Below are positions 1 through 5,556 of a DNA stretch of 27,490 nucleotides, in pieces. The translations under genes were made by a program, and so were the position numbers. How positions within the stretch are numbered: the first letter of the stretch is position 1; each line of letters opens with the position of its first letter. The notes under the pieces are model-generated. The model was not told the origin of the DNA and did no database searches. It saw only the letters and a list, made by a program, of their open reading frames with translations. Origin of the DNA: a virus; the IMG/VR virus record IMGVR_UViG_3300040815_000681, positions 1 through 27,490 of that record; one strand, given 5' to 3'.

Positions 1-1
1 T

Positions 2-55
2 GGGTTTCATGTTTCCGAAGTCCATGAACAATATCTTTTAGGAGAAAGCGCATGA
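2..55 (+). CDS. C-terminal end of an upstream gene (partial)
   Basis: An open frame enters from the left edge and encodes 17 residues ending in LLGESA before TGA. The stop overlaps the ATG of the next gene as ATGA, the junction type used repeatedly in this genome, which is the main reason to call it. A second frame is open only to a TAG at 39-41. Too little is present to name a product. Confidence 0.45.
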   Translation, partial: GFHVSEVHEQYLLGESA

Positions 56-435
56 AAAATCAAAATATAAAATACTTAGTTGAAGAGCTTGATATTTCTA
101 TAGCTTGTATGTTAGATCAAGACTTTAACGAAGAAACAATTAAAGATATAGAACATATTCAAAATTGTTTTACAAAACTTTCTAACATAATTCTTTCGAA
201 TAAACCAATCGGTGAAGAATATTTAGAAAACAAAGAAAGAAATAGAATTGTTGAAAATTTAATAGACCATCGTTCGAACATGGATCAAGCGATGCAACAT
301 GGAACACACGACGAACTCATTAAAGATTCTAGAAGATTCTATGAAACAGTTGTCAAGGCTTATGAATCTTATGACATAGAAACTTATTATCTTTCTGCCG
401 CTTATACTTTTTTAAATAACGAGGGAATTTCATGA
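52..435 (+). CDS. Hypothetical protein, 127 aa
   Basis: I do not recognise this protein. It is mostly charged and polar, looks helical throughout, and shows no membrane segment, signal peptide or cysteine cluster. The ATG has an AGGAG ribosome binding site at about 8 nt. Its start overlaps the stop of the upstream frame, and its own stop overlaps the next ATG as ATGA, so it sits in a translationally coupled early operon. Position left of the replication module suggests an early host-takeover or accessory role, but this is only inference. Confidence 0.75.
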   Translation: MKNQNIKYLVEELDISIACMLDQDFNEETIKDIEHIQNCFTKLSNIILSNKPIGEEYLENKERNRIVENLIDHRSNMDQAMQHGTHDELIKDSRRFYETVVKAYESYDIETYYLSAAYTFLNNEGIS

Positions 436-653
436 GAACCTATTCGGATTTAATGCTTTGGGCATCTAGTTTTTTCTTGACAGATGCCTTGCCTTCCGAC
501 CCAAAGCACAGAGAAACAGAAGAGTTGTGTAAATATATTTCAGATAAAAAAATTGATTTGTTTAATTATGTGCCGGACTATGAAATCCTTATGCTAATAG
601 AAGAAATCGCAGAAGGCGCATACACGTTGAATTGCGAAGCAATTAGGGCTTGA
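432..653 (+). CDS. Hypothetical protein, 73 aa
   Basis: This is an unrecognised small acidic protein, coupled to the previous gene by an ATGA overlap. It has an N-terminal stretch rich in aromatic and hydrophobic residues (LMLWASSFFL) that is too short and too close to charged residues to call a membrane helix firmly. Its last codons contain the -35 element of the next promoter, so the gene ends where a new transcription unit begins. Function unknown. Confidence 0.7.
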   Translation: MRTYSDLMLWASSFFLTDALPSDPKHRETEELCKYISDKKIDLFNYVPDYEILMLIEEIAEGAYTLNCEAIRA

Positions 654-679
654 CAAGCTGGTTCGTTTTGTGGTATTAT
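650..679 (+). promoter_or_regulatory. Sigma-70 promoter with extended -10
   Basis: TTGACA at 650-655 is followed after 18 nt by TATTAT at 674-679, with the extended -10 dinucleotide TG at 671-672. Eleven of twelve hexamer bases match consensus. The -35 overlaps the TGA stop of the upstream gene. Expected transcription start is near 686, so it would drive the 74-aa gene and the DUF932 gene. The match implies use by the host housekeeping polymerase. Confidence 0.75.
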
Positions 680-685
680 GTAAGG

Positions 686-711
686 GCAATGACGGCATGG
701 TGTCGGATTGC
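686..711 (+). promoter_or_regulatory. 5' leader stem-loop
   Basis: GCAATGAC (686-693) can pair with GTC (702-704) and ATTGC (707-711), leaving a two-G bulge and an 8-nt loop. The stem would start at or within a base or two of the expected transcription start of the promoter just upstream. A hairpin at the very 5' end of an mRNA commonly protects it from 5'-dependent decay. That role here is inferred from position only. Confidence 0.4.
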
Positions 712-739
712 TTAACTTTGAAAACTCATGGAGTCTTTT

Positions 740-964
740 ATGAAAACTGGTAAATTATTCAATCGTTCTTACATCATTCGTGTTAGAAAAAACAAAACAC
801 GTTATGGCTTGAGTTCTGGCGAGTGTTTTTACAACATTCAATTCCACAAGCTAGGTTTGTATCTTGAAAAGAACAAAGCTGAGCGTGAAATAGGATTCAA
901 TAACATTAAAGATCTGTATAGATCTAAGAAAGTTTTAGACCACGTTGAAATTGTTAACGGTTAA
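740..964 (+). CDS. Hypothetical protein, 74 aa
   Basis: This is an unrecognised basic protein rich in Lys, Arg and Tyr (it begins MKTGKLFNRSYIIRVRKNK). An in-frame ATG at 728 lies inside the sequence that forms the ribosome binding site (TGGAG, 729-733). The ATG at 740, 6 nt downstream of that site, is therefore the better start. It is the first gene behind the 650-679 promoter and is followed closely by the DUF932 gene. The high positive charge would suit nucleic-acid contact, but no fold is recognisable. Confidence 0.7.
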   Translation: MKTGKLFNRSYIIRVRKNKTRYGLSSGECFYNIQFHKLGLYLEKNKAEREIGFNNIKDLYRSKKVLDHVEIVNG

Positions 965-976
965 TTGGAGATTATC

Positions 977-1921
977 ATGGATAATGTTGTTAATTTTTTT
1001 GGTACTTCAGCCCCTGTTTTTAGGGGCTTTGGCGAGGCAGATTTTGAAATAGAAACTGCGCCTTTAATTTATTATGGCATGGGTGGAGAACCGTGCCAGA
1101 GTTCAAAGAAAGTAATTTTTAGAACCGACACAAATGCTGAGCTTGGCGTTCACGGGTCAAAGTATAAAGCTGTTGCACCAAAGCACATGATTGAAGCAGC
1201 TCGTAAAATTATATTGCGTTCGGAGTTAGATACTGAGGGCATTCGAGAGACTATCAGAACCTCTCACAATGGCTCTAGAACCTTTGTTAAATATGATCTG
1301 CCTGCACACAGTTACTTAACACCGGACGGTGACAAAGCACACTTAAATCTTTTGGCGATTACTTCGTTTGATAGTTCTTGGCCGTTTATGATATCGGTTG
1401 CCGCAACTCAGATGGCTTGCACTAACCTTCAGGTCTTCACCTCTGGTGAGATTGCAGTTTATAAATCTAAGCATACTCTTGGGCTTGACATTGATCGAGG
1501 CTCTAGAATTATTGTGAAGGCTCTTGATACTTTTGAATCTCAAAAAGATCTGTGGGCTAAGTGGAACAACACAACCATCTCTCATGAAGAAGCGTTCGAA
1601 TTGTTTGTTGATGCGGCAGGCTGTCGTGACTCAGTAAATAAATTGCGAGAAGATAACCCGGCTTTTTCTGCTATGGGTTTGATAAACAATCTGCCTCGGC
1701 GCAACAAAAACTTAGAGTATATGTTTAAAGTTTACCATGAAATATATCATGGTCGTCTTGGCAAGAACCTTTGGGCAGTGTATAATGCGATGACTGATTG
1801 GGCAACTCATGCTCCGGCTTCACAAAGATCTCAAATAAACATTGCGTCTATCGAGCAGGATCGTGCCGCTAAAGTGCGCGAAACTGTAAAGAAAAGTATT
1901 CTATTTACAATGGCGGCATAG
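977..1921 (+). CDS. DUF932 family protein
   Basis: The 314-aa product matches my memory of the DUF932 family, found widely on phages and plasmids. The central part reads LNLLAITSFDSSWPF and then MACTNLQVF, corresponding to the family's 'nsHDGs ... CxNTL' region. Upstream, the GVHGSKYKAVAP stretch resembles the family's N-terminal segment. The molecular role of DUF932 is not established; a link to DNA or recombination functions has been suggested because of its neighbours. The start chosen is ATG 977 with GGAG at 967-970, 6 nt away; an in-frame TTG at 965 lacks a ribosome binding site. A candidate promoter for the following genes lies inside its 3' part. Confidence 0.72.
   Translation: MDNVVNFFGTSAPVFRGFGEADFEIETAPLIYYGMGGEPCQSSKKVIFRTDTNAELGVHGSKYKAVAPKHMIEAARKIILRSELDTEGIRETIRTSHNGSRTFVKYDLPAHSYLTPDGDKAHLNLLAITSFDSSWPFMISVAATQMACTNLQVFTSGEIAVYKSKHTLGLDIDRGSRIIVKALDTFESQKDLWAKWNNTTISHEEAFELFVDAAGCRDSVNKLREDNPAFSAMGLINNLPRRNKNLEYMFKVYHEIYHGRLGKNLWAVYNAMTDWATHAPASQRSQINIASIEQDRAAKVRETVKKSILFTMAA
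1758..1786 (+). promoter_or_regulatory. Intragenic sigma-70 promoter
   Basis: TTGGCA (1758-1763) is separated by 17 nt from a perfect TATAAT (1781-1786), inside the DUF932 gene. Eleven of twelve hexamer bases match consensus at optimal spacing. It would start transcripts near 1793 and feed the small genes from 1926, DUF3310 and MazG. Being inside a coding region, it could be chance, but several equally good elements occur on this strand. Confidence 0.55.
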
Positions 1922-1925
1922 CATT

Positions 1926-2102
1926 ATGGACAAAGAATATAGTTACGGTGAGAAGTGCGATGTCATTCGAATCGCAGAAGAGTTATTTATTCATAAAGAT
2001 ATTGCGCCCGGTGCGGCGCTTTATCAAGCTGAGAAATTTAAAAGAGAAGCGGGTTTATATATGTTGAGCCGTGGTGAGTACGCAAAAAACAAAAAGGAGT
2101 AA
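1926..2102 (+). CDS. Hypothetical protein, 58 aa
   Basis: This small frame starts 4 nt after the DUF932 stop and runs MDKEYSYGEKCDVIRIAEE to a TAA. I do not recognise it. It is highly charged and helical-looking, with a Lys-rich tail (YAKNKKE). The codons encoding that tail also supply the AAGGAG ribosome binding site of the next gene, which supports a tightly packed operon. The start region has only a weak ribosome binding site (GGCGG-like), so translation may depend on coupling to DUF932. Confidence 0.6.
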   Translation: MDKEYSYGEKCDVIRIAEELFIHKDIAPGAALYQAEKFKREAGLYMLSRGEYAKNKKE

Positions 2103-2108
2103 AAACAT

Positions 2109-2318
2109 TTGGCTATAAAATTTATGAACACTACGTGGAGCTTTGAGTTTCGCAACGGCTTTGGTCTAGATGTAGAACTGTCTAGCTCTAGACCTTGTTT
2201 TATTGTGAAAGGCTTTGATGATGATGGAGAACCTATAATTTCTCCGGCAGTTTTCGAAGGGATTGGTATTTCTATTCCGTTTTGTTTGATTATGATTGGA
2301 GATTGTTATGAATATTGA
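2109..2318 (+). CDS. Hypothetical protein, 69 aa, TTG start
   Basis: The product is unrecognised. The TTG at 2109 lies 9 nt after a strong AAGGAG (2094-2099), while the first in-frame ATG (2124) has no ribosome binding site, so TTG is preferred. The sequence looks beta-rich (WSFEFRNGFGLDVELSS, then CFIVKGFDDDGEP) with a hydrophobic C-terminal third (ISIPFCLIMIG) that might form a core strand rather than a membrane helix. Its 3' end overlaps the next gene by 11 bp. Function unknown. Confidence 0.65.
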   Translation: MAIKFMNTTWSFEFRNGFGLDVELSSSRPCFIVKGFDDDGEPIISPAVFEGIGISIPFCLIMIGDCYEY

Positions 2319-2466
2319 AGAAGTAATTCAAGATGTTATTTGGAGCAATGTGTACTATCAAAAAGCGCCTGACTATATTAGGTTAACAGATGACCTACGG
2401 TCTCTTGGCGTTGCAGAGCCAGAGATCTGGCGGATACTTCAAGACGTTAGAGACGGAGAATATTAA
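2308..2466 (+). CDS. Hypothetical protein, 52 aa
   Basis: This is a short frame with a good ribosome binding site (GGAGA, 2298-2302) 5 nt before its ATG. It overlaps the preceding gene by 11 bp, and its stop shares one base with the next start (TAATG). The acidic, helical protein begins MNIEEVIQDVIWSNVYYQ and contains a pattern (DDLRSLGVAEPEIWRILQD) that could be a small helical bundle or a winged-helix fragment. I cannot assign a family. Confidence 0.65.
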   Translation: MNIEEVIQDVIWSNVYYQKAPDYIRLTDDLRSLGVAEPEIWRILQDVRDGEY

Positions 2467-2765
2467 TGAGCAAAAGATTAAATGATGTTAGCCCAGAAGA
2501 ATGGGACGCAGTTGTAAAACAAAACAATAAAGTTATTTCGGATGGTGGTAGCAGTGATTATTATAAGTTGCCTGAAGGCGCTAAAGAACTTGATGATCTT
2601 ATTGTACACAAAAAGATGCCGTGGCATATTGCCAACATCTTTAAAGCGTGTTATCGTTATGGCGATAAAGCCGGACACGATAAGCTATACGACTGCAATA
2701 AGATCGGATGGTTCCAACAGAAACAAAAAGAATTATTATTAAAGGAAGGACACAATGGACTTTAA
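2466..2765 (+). CDS. DUF3310 (SaV-like) protein
   Basis: The 99-aa protein carries the DUF3310 signature in its C-terminal two thirds: DYYKLPEGAKELDDLI, then WHIANIFKACYRYGDK, then LYDCNKIGWF. This family occurs in many phages; T7 gp1.7, a nucleotide kinase-associated protein, contains a related domain. The role here is therefore probably in phage nucleotide metabolism, which fits the overlapping MazG gene directly downstream (11 bp overlap). The first 30 residues are variable and charged. Nucleotide kinase activity is inferred from T7, not visible in the sequence. Confidence 0.75.
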   Translation: MSKRLNDVSPEEWDAVVKQNNKVISDGGSSDYYKLPEGAKELDDLIVHKKMPWHIANIFKACYRYGDKAGHDKLYDCNKIGWFQQKQKELLLKEGHNGL

Positions 2766-3066
2766 TGAATATCAAAAACTAGCACAGCAAACTGCGATCT
2801 ACACAGACCCTATGTATCCTGTAACATCTTTAATGATCGAAGCTGCAGAGGCCGCTGATTTGTTTGTCAAGCCTTTGTTGCGAGGTGATGCAGTAGATAT
2901 TGATCGTACCAAAGTCACTTCAGAACTTGGTGATGTTCTTTGGAACTTAGCAAACATGGCGGCTGACCAAGGCTTAAAGCTAGAAGACATAGCAGTTTTT
3001 AATGTCGAGAAGTTAAAATCAAGACAAGCTCGTGGGGTTATTAAAGGCAGTGGCGGTGATCGTTAA
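2755..3066 (+). CDS. MazG-like nucleotide pyrophosphohydrolase
   Basis: The 103-aa all-helical protein has the MazG/all-alpha NTP pyrophosphohydrolase metal-binding pattern. There is an E-rich first helix (MIEAAEAADLF), a second acidic motif (SELGDVLWNLANMAA) giving the ExxD pair, and the typical ending KLKSRQARGVIKGSGGDR. These enzymes hydrolyse non-canonical or excess NTPs to NMP plus pyrophosphate. In marine phages they are thought to adjust the nucleotide pool or alarmone response. It overlaps DUF3310 by 11 bp with AAGGAAGG as ribosome binding site, and it is the last gene before an AT-rich intergenic region. Confidence 0.85.
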   Translation: MDFNEYQKLAQQTAIYTDPMYPVTSLMIEAAEAADLFVKPLLRGDAVDIDRTKVTSELGDVLWNLANMAADQGLKLEDIAVFNVEKLKSRQARGVIKGSGGDR

Positions 3067-3236
3067 TGACTAATATAATATACAAATAGATATAATTTGG
3101 CACATATATAAGACATATAAATGTATTTAAGTAGATACACTTAGCGTCTAATTGGCAATGAGTGTTCGTCTAATTCGAATTAAAACTATGCAAAACTGGA
3201 GTTACATTCCGAGATTGCATAAAGGGAGAGTGAGTG
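3067..3236. promoter_or_regulatory. AT-rich intergenic regulatory region
   Basis: This is the longest non-coding stretch of the window. Its left half is rich in TATA-like steps (TATAAT at 3074 and 3091). Its right half has a 9-bp direct repeat CGTCTAATT at 3145-3153 and 3167-3175, starts spaced 22 bp. The second copy runs into a perfect 12-bp palindrome TAATTCGAATTA (3171-3182). Two helical turns between repeats suggests an operator. No promoter with both hexamers is convincing here, and a replication origin is equally possible. Confidence 0.45.
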
Positions 3237-3434
3237 ATGAGTTTGCAAGACGATGATTTAATTGAACTGGTAATCGAACAGATCAACAGCGATCAGGAGA
3301 ATGGGCAGGTCGAAGCGTTGTATGATTTTCTTGATCTCATTGATCGCAAAAGCATGATCGAATACTTGGGCATAACCTTGAAAGAAATAGCATTGGAGCG
3401 TGGTATAATAAATAAAGGTGAGGCTAGTGAATGA
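3237..3434 (+). CDS. Hypothetical protein, 65 aa
   Basis: This is an unrecognised, strongly acidic protein (MSLQDDDLIELVIEQINSD) with a helical appearance and no membrane segment. GGGAG (3224-3228) lies 8 nt before ATG 3237; a GTG at 3234 in the same frame is also possible. It is the first gene after the AT-rich intergenic region. Its 3' end contains an extended -10 promoter element and overlaps the next start as ATGA. Small acidic early phage proteins often act as inhibitors or DNA mimics, but nothing here proves that. Confidence 0.65.
   Translation: MSLQDDDLIELVIEQINSDQENGQVEALYDFLDLIDRKSMIEYLGITLKEIALERGIINKGEASE
3401..3409 (+). promoter_or_regulatory. Extended -10 promoter element
   Basis: TGGTATAAT combines a TGN extension (3401-3403) with a perfect TATAAT (3404-3409). 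The only -35-like hexamer, TTGAAA at 3378-3383, is 20 nt away, which is too far, so this would be an extended -10 promoter. Its transcript would start near 3416, just ahead of the AAAGGTGAGG ribosome binding site of the 67-aa gene. Confidence 0.5.
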
Positions 3435-3634
3435 TGAGCATTAAATCATTAGTAACAGAACACATACGTATAGAAGAAGCAGAAGATAAATTACGCCAAA
3501 GAGAAAGGAAACTACAGCAGAGACTAAACAAAGCAAGTAGAGGTATTGAAATTATTGATGGTGTTGTTTGGAAAATTGAATGTGGTTATGGATCAAATAA
3601 CAAACTAACTAGAGTTGGCGAAGTTAATGCGTAA
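3431..3634 (+). CDS. Hypothetical coiled-coil protein, 67 aa
   Basis: The first 40 residues are a charged amphipathic helix (TEHIRIEEAEDKLRQRERK) predicted by eye to form a coiled coil. They are followed by a short beta-like tail (IEIIDGVVWKIECGYG). The start ATG at 3431 overlaps the upstream stop, with AAAGGTGAGG just before it; an ATG at 3434 is in frame and could also serve. The family is not recognised. It lies immediately before the 3654-3682 promoter. Confidence 0.65.
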   Translation: MMSIKSLVTEHIRIEEAEDKLRQRERKLQQRLNKASRGIEIIDGVVWKIECGYGSNNKLTRVGEVNA

Positions 3635-3653
3635 GCGATTAGTCTTGTGGTAC

Positions 3654-3682
3654 TTGACAGTCATCGCACTCTGTAGTACAAT
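3654..3682 (+). promoter_or_regulatory. Sigma-70 promoter
   Basis: TTGACA (3654-3659), a 17-nt spacer and TACAAT (3677-3682) give eleven of twelve consensus bases at optimal spacing in a non-coding gap. The expected start is near 3689, leading into the zinc-ribbon gene at 3716. The leader shares the short word ACGGCAT with the leader of the 650-679 promoter, which may be coincidence. Confidence 0.75.
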
Positions 3683-3715
3683 GATACATTACGGCATAAC
3701 CAATGGAGTATGGAT

Positions 3716-3880
3716 ATGAAATGTTATAGTTGTAATTCTGAATTAATTTGGGGCGCTGACCACGACATAGACCATGAAGATGATGAACATTCTATCATGA
3801 CTGAGTTAACTTGTTGTGGATGTGGTGCTTTTATTATTGTTTACTGGGGAGATAAAGAAGATGTATTACATAGCTCGTGA
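3716..3880 (+). CDS. Small zinc-ribbon-like protein, 54 aa
   Basis: The protein has two cysteine pairs: MKCYSC at the N-terminus and CCGCG near residues 33-37. They are separated by an acidic His-rich stretch (DHDIDHEDDEH) and followed by FIIVYWG. This is the layout of a small zinc ribbon, and similar short proteins beginning MKCYxC are common in marine phages as I remember them. ATG 3716 sits 7 nt after GGAG (3705-3708); an upstream ATG at 3710 is too close to that site. It is the first gene behind the 3654-3682 promoter. The target is unknown. Confidence 0.7.
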   Translation: MKCYSCNSELIWGADHDIDHEDDEHSIMTELTCCGCGAFIIVYWGDKEDVLHSS

Positions 3881-4058
3881 AGATCAGATCGGCGTAATGT
3901 CTCGCGTAGTTAAACGCTTAAAAGACTTTACACCTAAAGAAGATGTGAAATATTATGTTCGTAAAAGAGCAGATTTAAAATCTTTAGATTATCTTGATGT
4001 GTATGTAGGCTTAAACGGAAAACTAAAAAAAATTAATGAGACAGCACTGTTGTTATGA
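3861..4058 (+). CDS. Hypothetical protein, 65 aa
   Basis: I choose ATG 3861 (MYYIAREDQIGVMSR) because GGAG lies at 3848-3851, and because the upstream part of the same frame is a shadow of the zinc-ribbon gene. It overlaps that gene by 20 bp. The protein is basic and beta/alpha mixed with Tyr-rich segments (KYYVRKRADL, DYLDVYVG). I do not recognise the family. Its stop overlaps the next start as ATGA. Confidence 0.65.
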   Translation: MYYIAREDQIGVMSRVVKRLKDFTPKEDVKYYVRKRADLKSLDYLDVYVGLNGKLKKINETALLL

Positions 4059-4240
4059 AATGTTATAAAGACCAATACTTTTGTTCGTATTCTTTTAAAT
4101 GTAAGAATACTTCTTGTAAGAACTGGATAAATTTTAACATTGATATACCAAACCAACAACAACCTCTGTGTATTAGAAACATGAAGACCAAAAAGTGTGG
4201 TTTCATAGACAAAAAGGAGAAAGAATATGTCAGAGATTGA
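4055..4240 (+). CDS. Hypothetical cysteine-rich protein, 61 aa
   Basis: It starts in an ATGA overlap and contains six cysteines, including FKCKNTSCKNW, C39 and a later KKCGF. The spacing suggests a small metal-binding finger, but no standard zinc-finger signature is complete. It is the second small Cys-rich protein in this operon, both beginning MKCY, so the N-termini may be related. It is basic overall. Family and function unknown. Confidence 0.6.
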   Translation: MKCYKDQYFCSYSFKCKNTSCKNWINFNIDIPNQQQPLCIRNMKTKKCGFIDKKEKEYVRD

Positions 4241-4379
4241 AAACAAAATTAAAGAAGCGCACGAAATAGCTGACAAAGAATTGATGCGGTTATATTTTCA
4301 ACAAAAAATATTTGGAATAAAACGAAAGTATTATTATATTGCAGCCTTTGGTTTACTTTTCGCAGGATTTGTGTTATGA
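4227..4379 (+). CDS. Single-pass membrane protein, 50 aa
   Basis: It has a charged N-terminal helix (MSEIENKIKEAHEIADKE), a basic stop (IKRK), then a hydrophobic C-terminal helix (YYYIAAFGLLFAGFVL) running to the last residue. The positive charges before the helix predict the N-terminus inside the cytoplasm. AAGGAGA (4214-4220) gives an excellent ribosome binding site. Its stop overlaps the ATG of another membrane micro-protein. It may be a membrane-directed host-interaction or lysis-accessory protein; there is no family match. Confidence 0.6.
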   Translation: MSEIENKIKEAHEIADKELMRLYFQQKIFGIKRKYYYIAAFGLLFAGFVL

Positions 4380-4462
4380 TCCTTGTCGAGATATTCTTTT
4401 GGGCATCAGTTATTATTCTTATGGCCGTGTGGTTAACAGGACTTGCAGATGAAGATAGTTAA
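4376..4462 (+). CDS. Membrane micro-protein, 28 aa
   Basis: This very short frame is almost entirely one hydrophobic helix (ILVEIFFWASVIILMAVWL) with an acidic tail (ADEDS). The ATGA overlap with the preceding membrane protein and the 14-bp overlap with the next gene place it in the operon. There is no strong ribosome binding site of its own, so translation would rely on coupling. The size alone would not justify a call; the transmembrane composition and junctions do. Confidence 0.5.
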   Translation: MILVEIFFWASVIILMAVWLTGLADEDS

Positions 4463-4691
4463 AGGAAACTTTAAAGAAAAAAAGACACGCCCTTTAAAAG
4501 AAAAAATTACTGAAGCTTTATCAAAAGTACAGCAACTACATGGCGATGAAGCTCAAGGAAGCTATGTGTTGTTAGCAGAAGTTAATCAAGAGATCTACAT
4601 CTCTTCTGATTTACCTGCAGAAGACTTTAACTTTTTGCTTGACATAGCTAAGCTTAATGTGATACAATCCGTAAACATTCTGGGAGACTAA
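4449..4691 (+). CDS. Hypothetical protein, 80 aa
   Basis: ATG 4449 is preferred over an in-frame TTG at 4443 because AGGA (4438-4441) lies 7 nt upstream of it. The N-terminal third is Lys-rich (MKIVKGNFKEKKTRPLKEK). The rest alternates helix and strand (SYVLLAEVNQEIYISSDLP, then FNFLLDIAKLNVI). The family is not recognised. A strong promoter for the SSB region lies in its 3' end. Confidence 0.65.
   Translation: MKIVKGNFKEKKTRPLKEKITEALSKVQQLHGDEAQGSYVLLAEVNQEIYISSDLPAEDFNFLLDIAKLNVIQSVNILGD
4639..4668 (+). promoter_or_regulatory. Sigma-70 promoter with extended -10
   Basis: TTGACA (4639-4644), an 18-nt spacer and TACAAT (4663-4668) preceded by TG at 4660-4661 give eleven of twelve consensus bases plus the extension. 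It lies at the 3' end of the 80-aa gene. Transcripts would start near 4675 and carry the 72-aa gene, SSB, primase-helicase and polymerase, making it a plausible main promoter of the replication module. Confidence 0.7.
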
Positions 4692-4917
4692 GAGGTGAAC
4701 AACAACTATGACTTAACAGAAGAAGAACTTATAGACGATACATTAACAAGAGCATTTGTAATGTTGTTAGGAACTAAGATGCCCGACATACTTGTAATGG
4801 AACATATGTTATCGTGGGTTAAAGTTCAAAACAGTAAAACAAATGAAACATTAACCGAGGACTTTATCCTCAATCAAATACCAAACTACATAAACTATTT
4901 ATTTAAGAGGTGAACAA
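4689..4917 (+). repeat. 14-bp direct repeat bracketing one gene
   Basis: TAAGAGGTGAACAA occurs at 4689-4702 and again, identical, at 4904-4917. In the first copy the GTG is the start codon of the 72-aa gene. In the second copy the same GTGA region holds that gene's TGA stop and the AGAGGTG ribosome binding site of SSB. The two copies therefore enclose exactly one gene. Confidence 0.7.
4695..4913 (+). CDS. Hypothetical protein, 72 aa, GTG start
   Basis: This acidic helical protein is unrecognised (MNNNYDLTEEELIDDTLTRA). GGGAG at 4682-4686 lies 8 nt before GTG 4695; there is no in-frame ATG close by, so GTG is accepted. Its start and stop both fall inside identical 14-bp repeats. It is the first gene behind the 4639-4668 promoter and directly precedes SSB. 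That position suggests a replication accessory or an inserted cassette, but neither is shown by the sequence. Confidence 0.65.
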   Translation: MNNNYDLTEEELIDDTLTRAFVMLLGTKMPDILVMEHMLSWVKVQNSKTNETLTEDFILNQIPNYINYLFKR

Positions 4918-4919
4918 AT

Positions 4920-5342
4920 ATGGCAGTAATTCAAGGTAGAGCTTTCTGGTCTTTCGTCACAACTCCTAACACACGGTATGAACCTGCGTATGGAATTAAT
5001 CTTGTTGTCGATGATGAGACTGCTGCAAAGTTCAAAGCTGACGGCTTCAGTGTTAAAGACATGGACGAAGGCAAAGCAGTTATTTTTAAACGTAAAGTTA
5101 ATGGCCCTAAAGGAATGATCCGACAAGCTCCAAAGCTTTATGACAAATCTAAAAACGAAGTAGACATGGCGGTCGGCAATGGCTCATTAGTTAAAGTGCA
5201 GTATAAGCCTTGGGAAGTCAGCAGGTCTGGCATGACTTACAAAGGTTTGGATCTACAAGCTGTTCAGATTTTAGAGCTTGTAGAATATAACGCACCAGAC
5301 GGTGCTGAGTTTGAAGTAGAAGAAGGAGGAGACGAACTATAA
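4920..5342 (+). CDS. T7 gp2.5-like ssDNA-binding protein
   Basis: The 140-aa protein resembles gp2.5-type single-stranded DNA-binding proteins of T7-like phages. It has a beta-rich core (GRAFWSFVTTPNTRYEPAYG, then KAVIFKRKV, then GSLVKVQYKPWEV) and a glycine-containing acidic C-terminal tail (FEVEEGGDEL). Such tails bind the polymerase and helicase and regulate DNA binding. It coats single-stranded DNA at the fork and during recombination. AGAGGTG gives the ribosome binding site, and the stop shares one base with the next ATG. Its place directly before primase-helicase and polymerase supports the call. Confidence 0.82.
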   Translation: MAVIQGRAFWSFVTTPNTRYEPAYGINLVVDDETAAKFKADGFSVKDMDEGKAVIFKRKVNGPKGMIRQAPKLYDKSKNEVDMAVGNGSLVKVQYKPWEVSRSGMTYKGLDLQAVQILELVEYNAPDGAEFEVEEGGDEL

Positions 5343-5554
5343 TGGAAGCAACATACGTTGTAGATGATAAAACCTATGACGTTGCTAAGCTTAGCGCTGA
5401 AGGGCAAAAAGCCTTTCAGTTGCTAGCGATTGCTGAGCAGCGTGTACAAAATTCTCAAAACAATTTAGTTATTGAACAGGCGGCATCAGTCGCATTGCAC
5501 CAAAAAGTACAAGAATATTTAACAGACGAGGCGTTACAAACAATCGAGGAGTAA
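5342..5554 (+). CDS. Small DUF6447-like protein, 70 aa
   Basis: The N-terminus (YVVDDKTYDVAKLSAEGQKA) followed by a long helix with QRVQNSQNNLVIEQAASVA resembles the small DUF6447-type proteins of phages and cyanobacteria as I remember them; the assignment is tentative. It is acidic, helical and lacks a membrane segment. It is coupled to SSB by TAATG and lies 2 nt from the primase-helicase gene, so it probably assists replication, but no activity can be read from it. Confidence 0.6.
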   Translation: MEATYVVDDKTYDVAKLSAEGQKAFQLLAIAEQRVQNSQNNLVIEQAASVALHQKVQEYLTDEALQTIEE

Positions 5555-5556
5555 GC

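Noticed and set aside
477-482. TTGACA hexamer inside the 73-aa gene
   Set aside because: No -10-like hexamer occurs 16-18 nt downstream.
1485-1513. TTGACA followed by TAGAAT-like sequence in DUF932
   Set aside because: Best -10 candidate is only 13 nt away, too short for a promoter.
3816-3860. Upstream extension of the 65-aa gene to ATG 3816
   Set aside because: The extra residues are a frame-shifted shadow of the zinc-ribbon gene, and the ribosome binding site points to ATG 3861.
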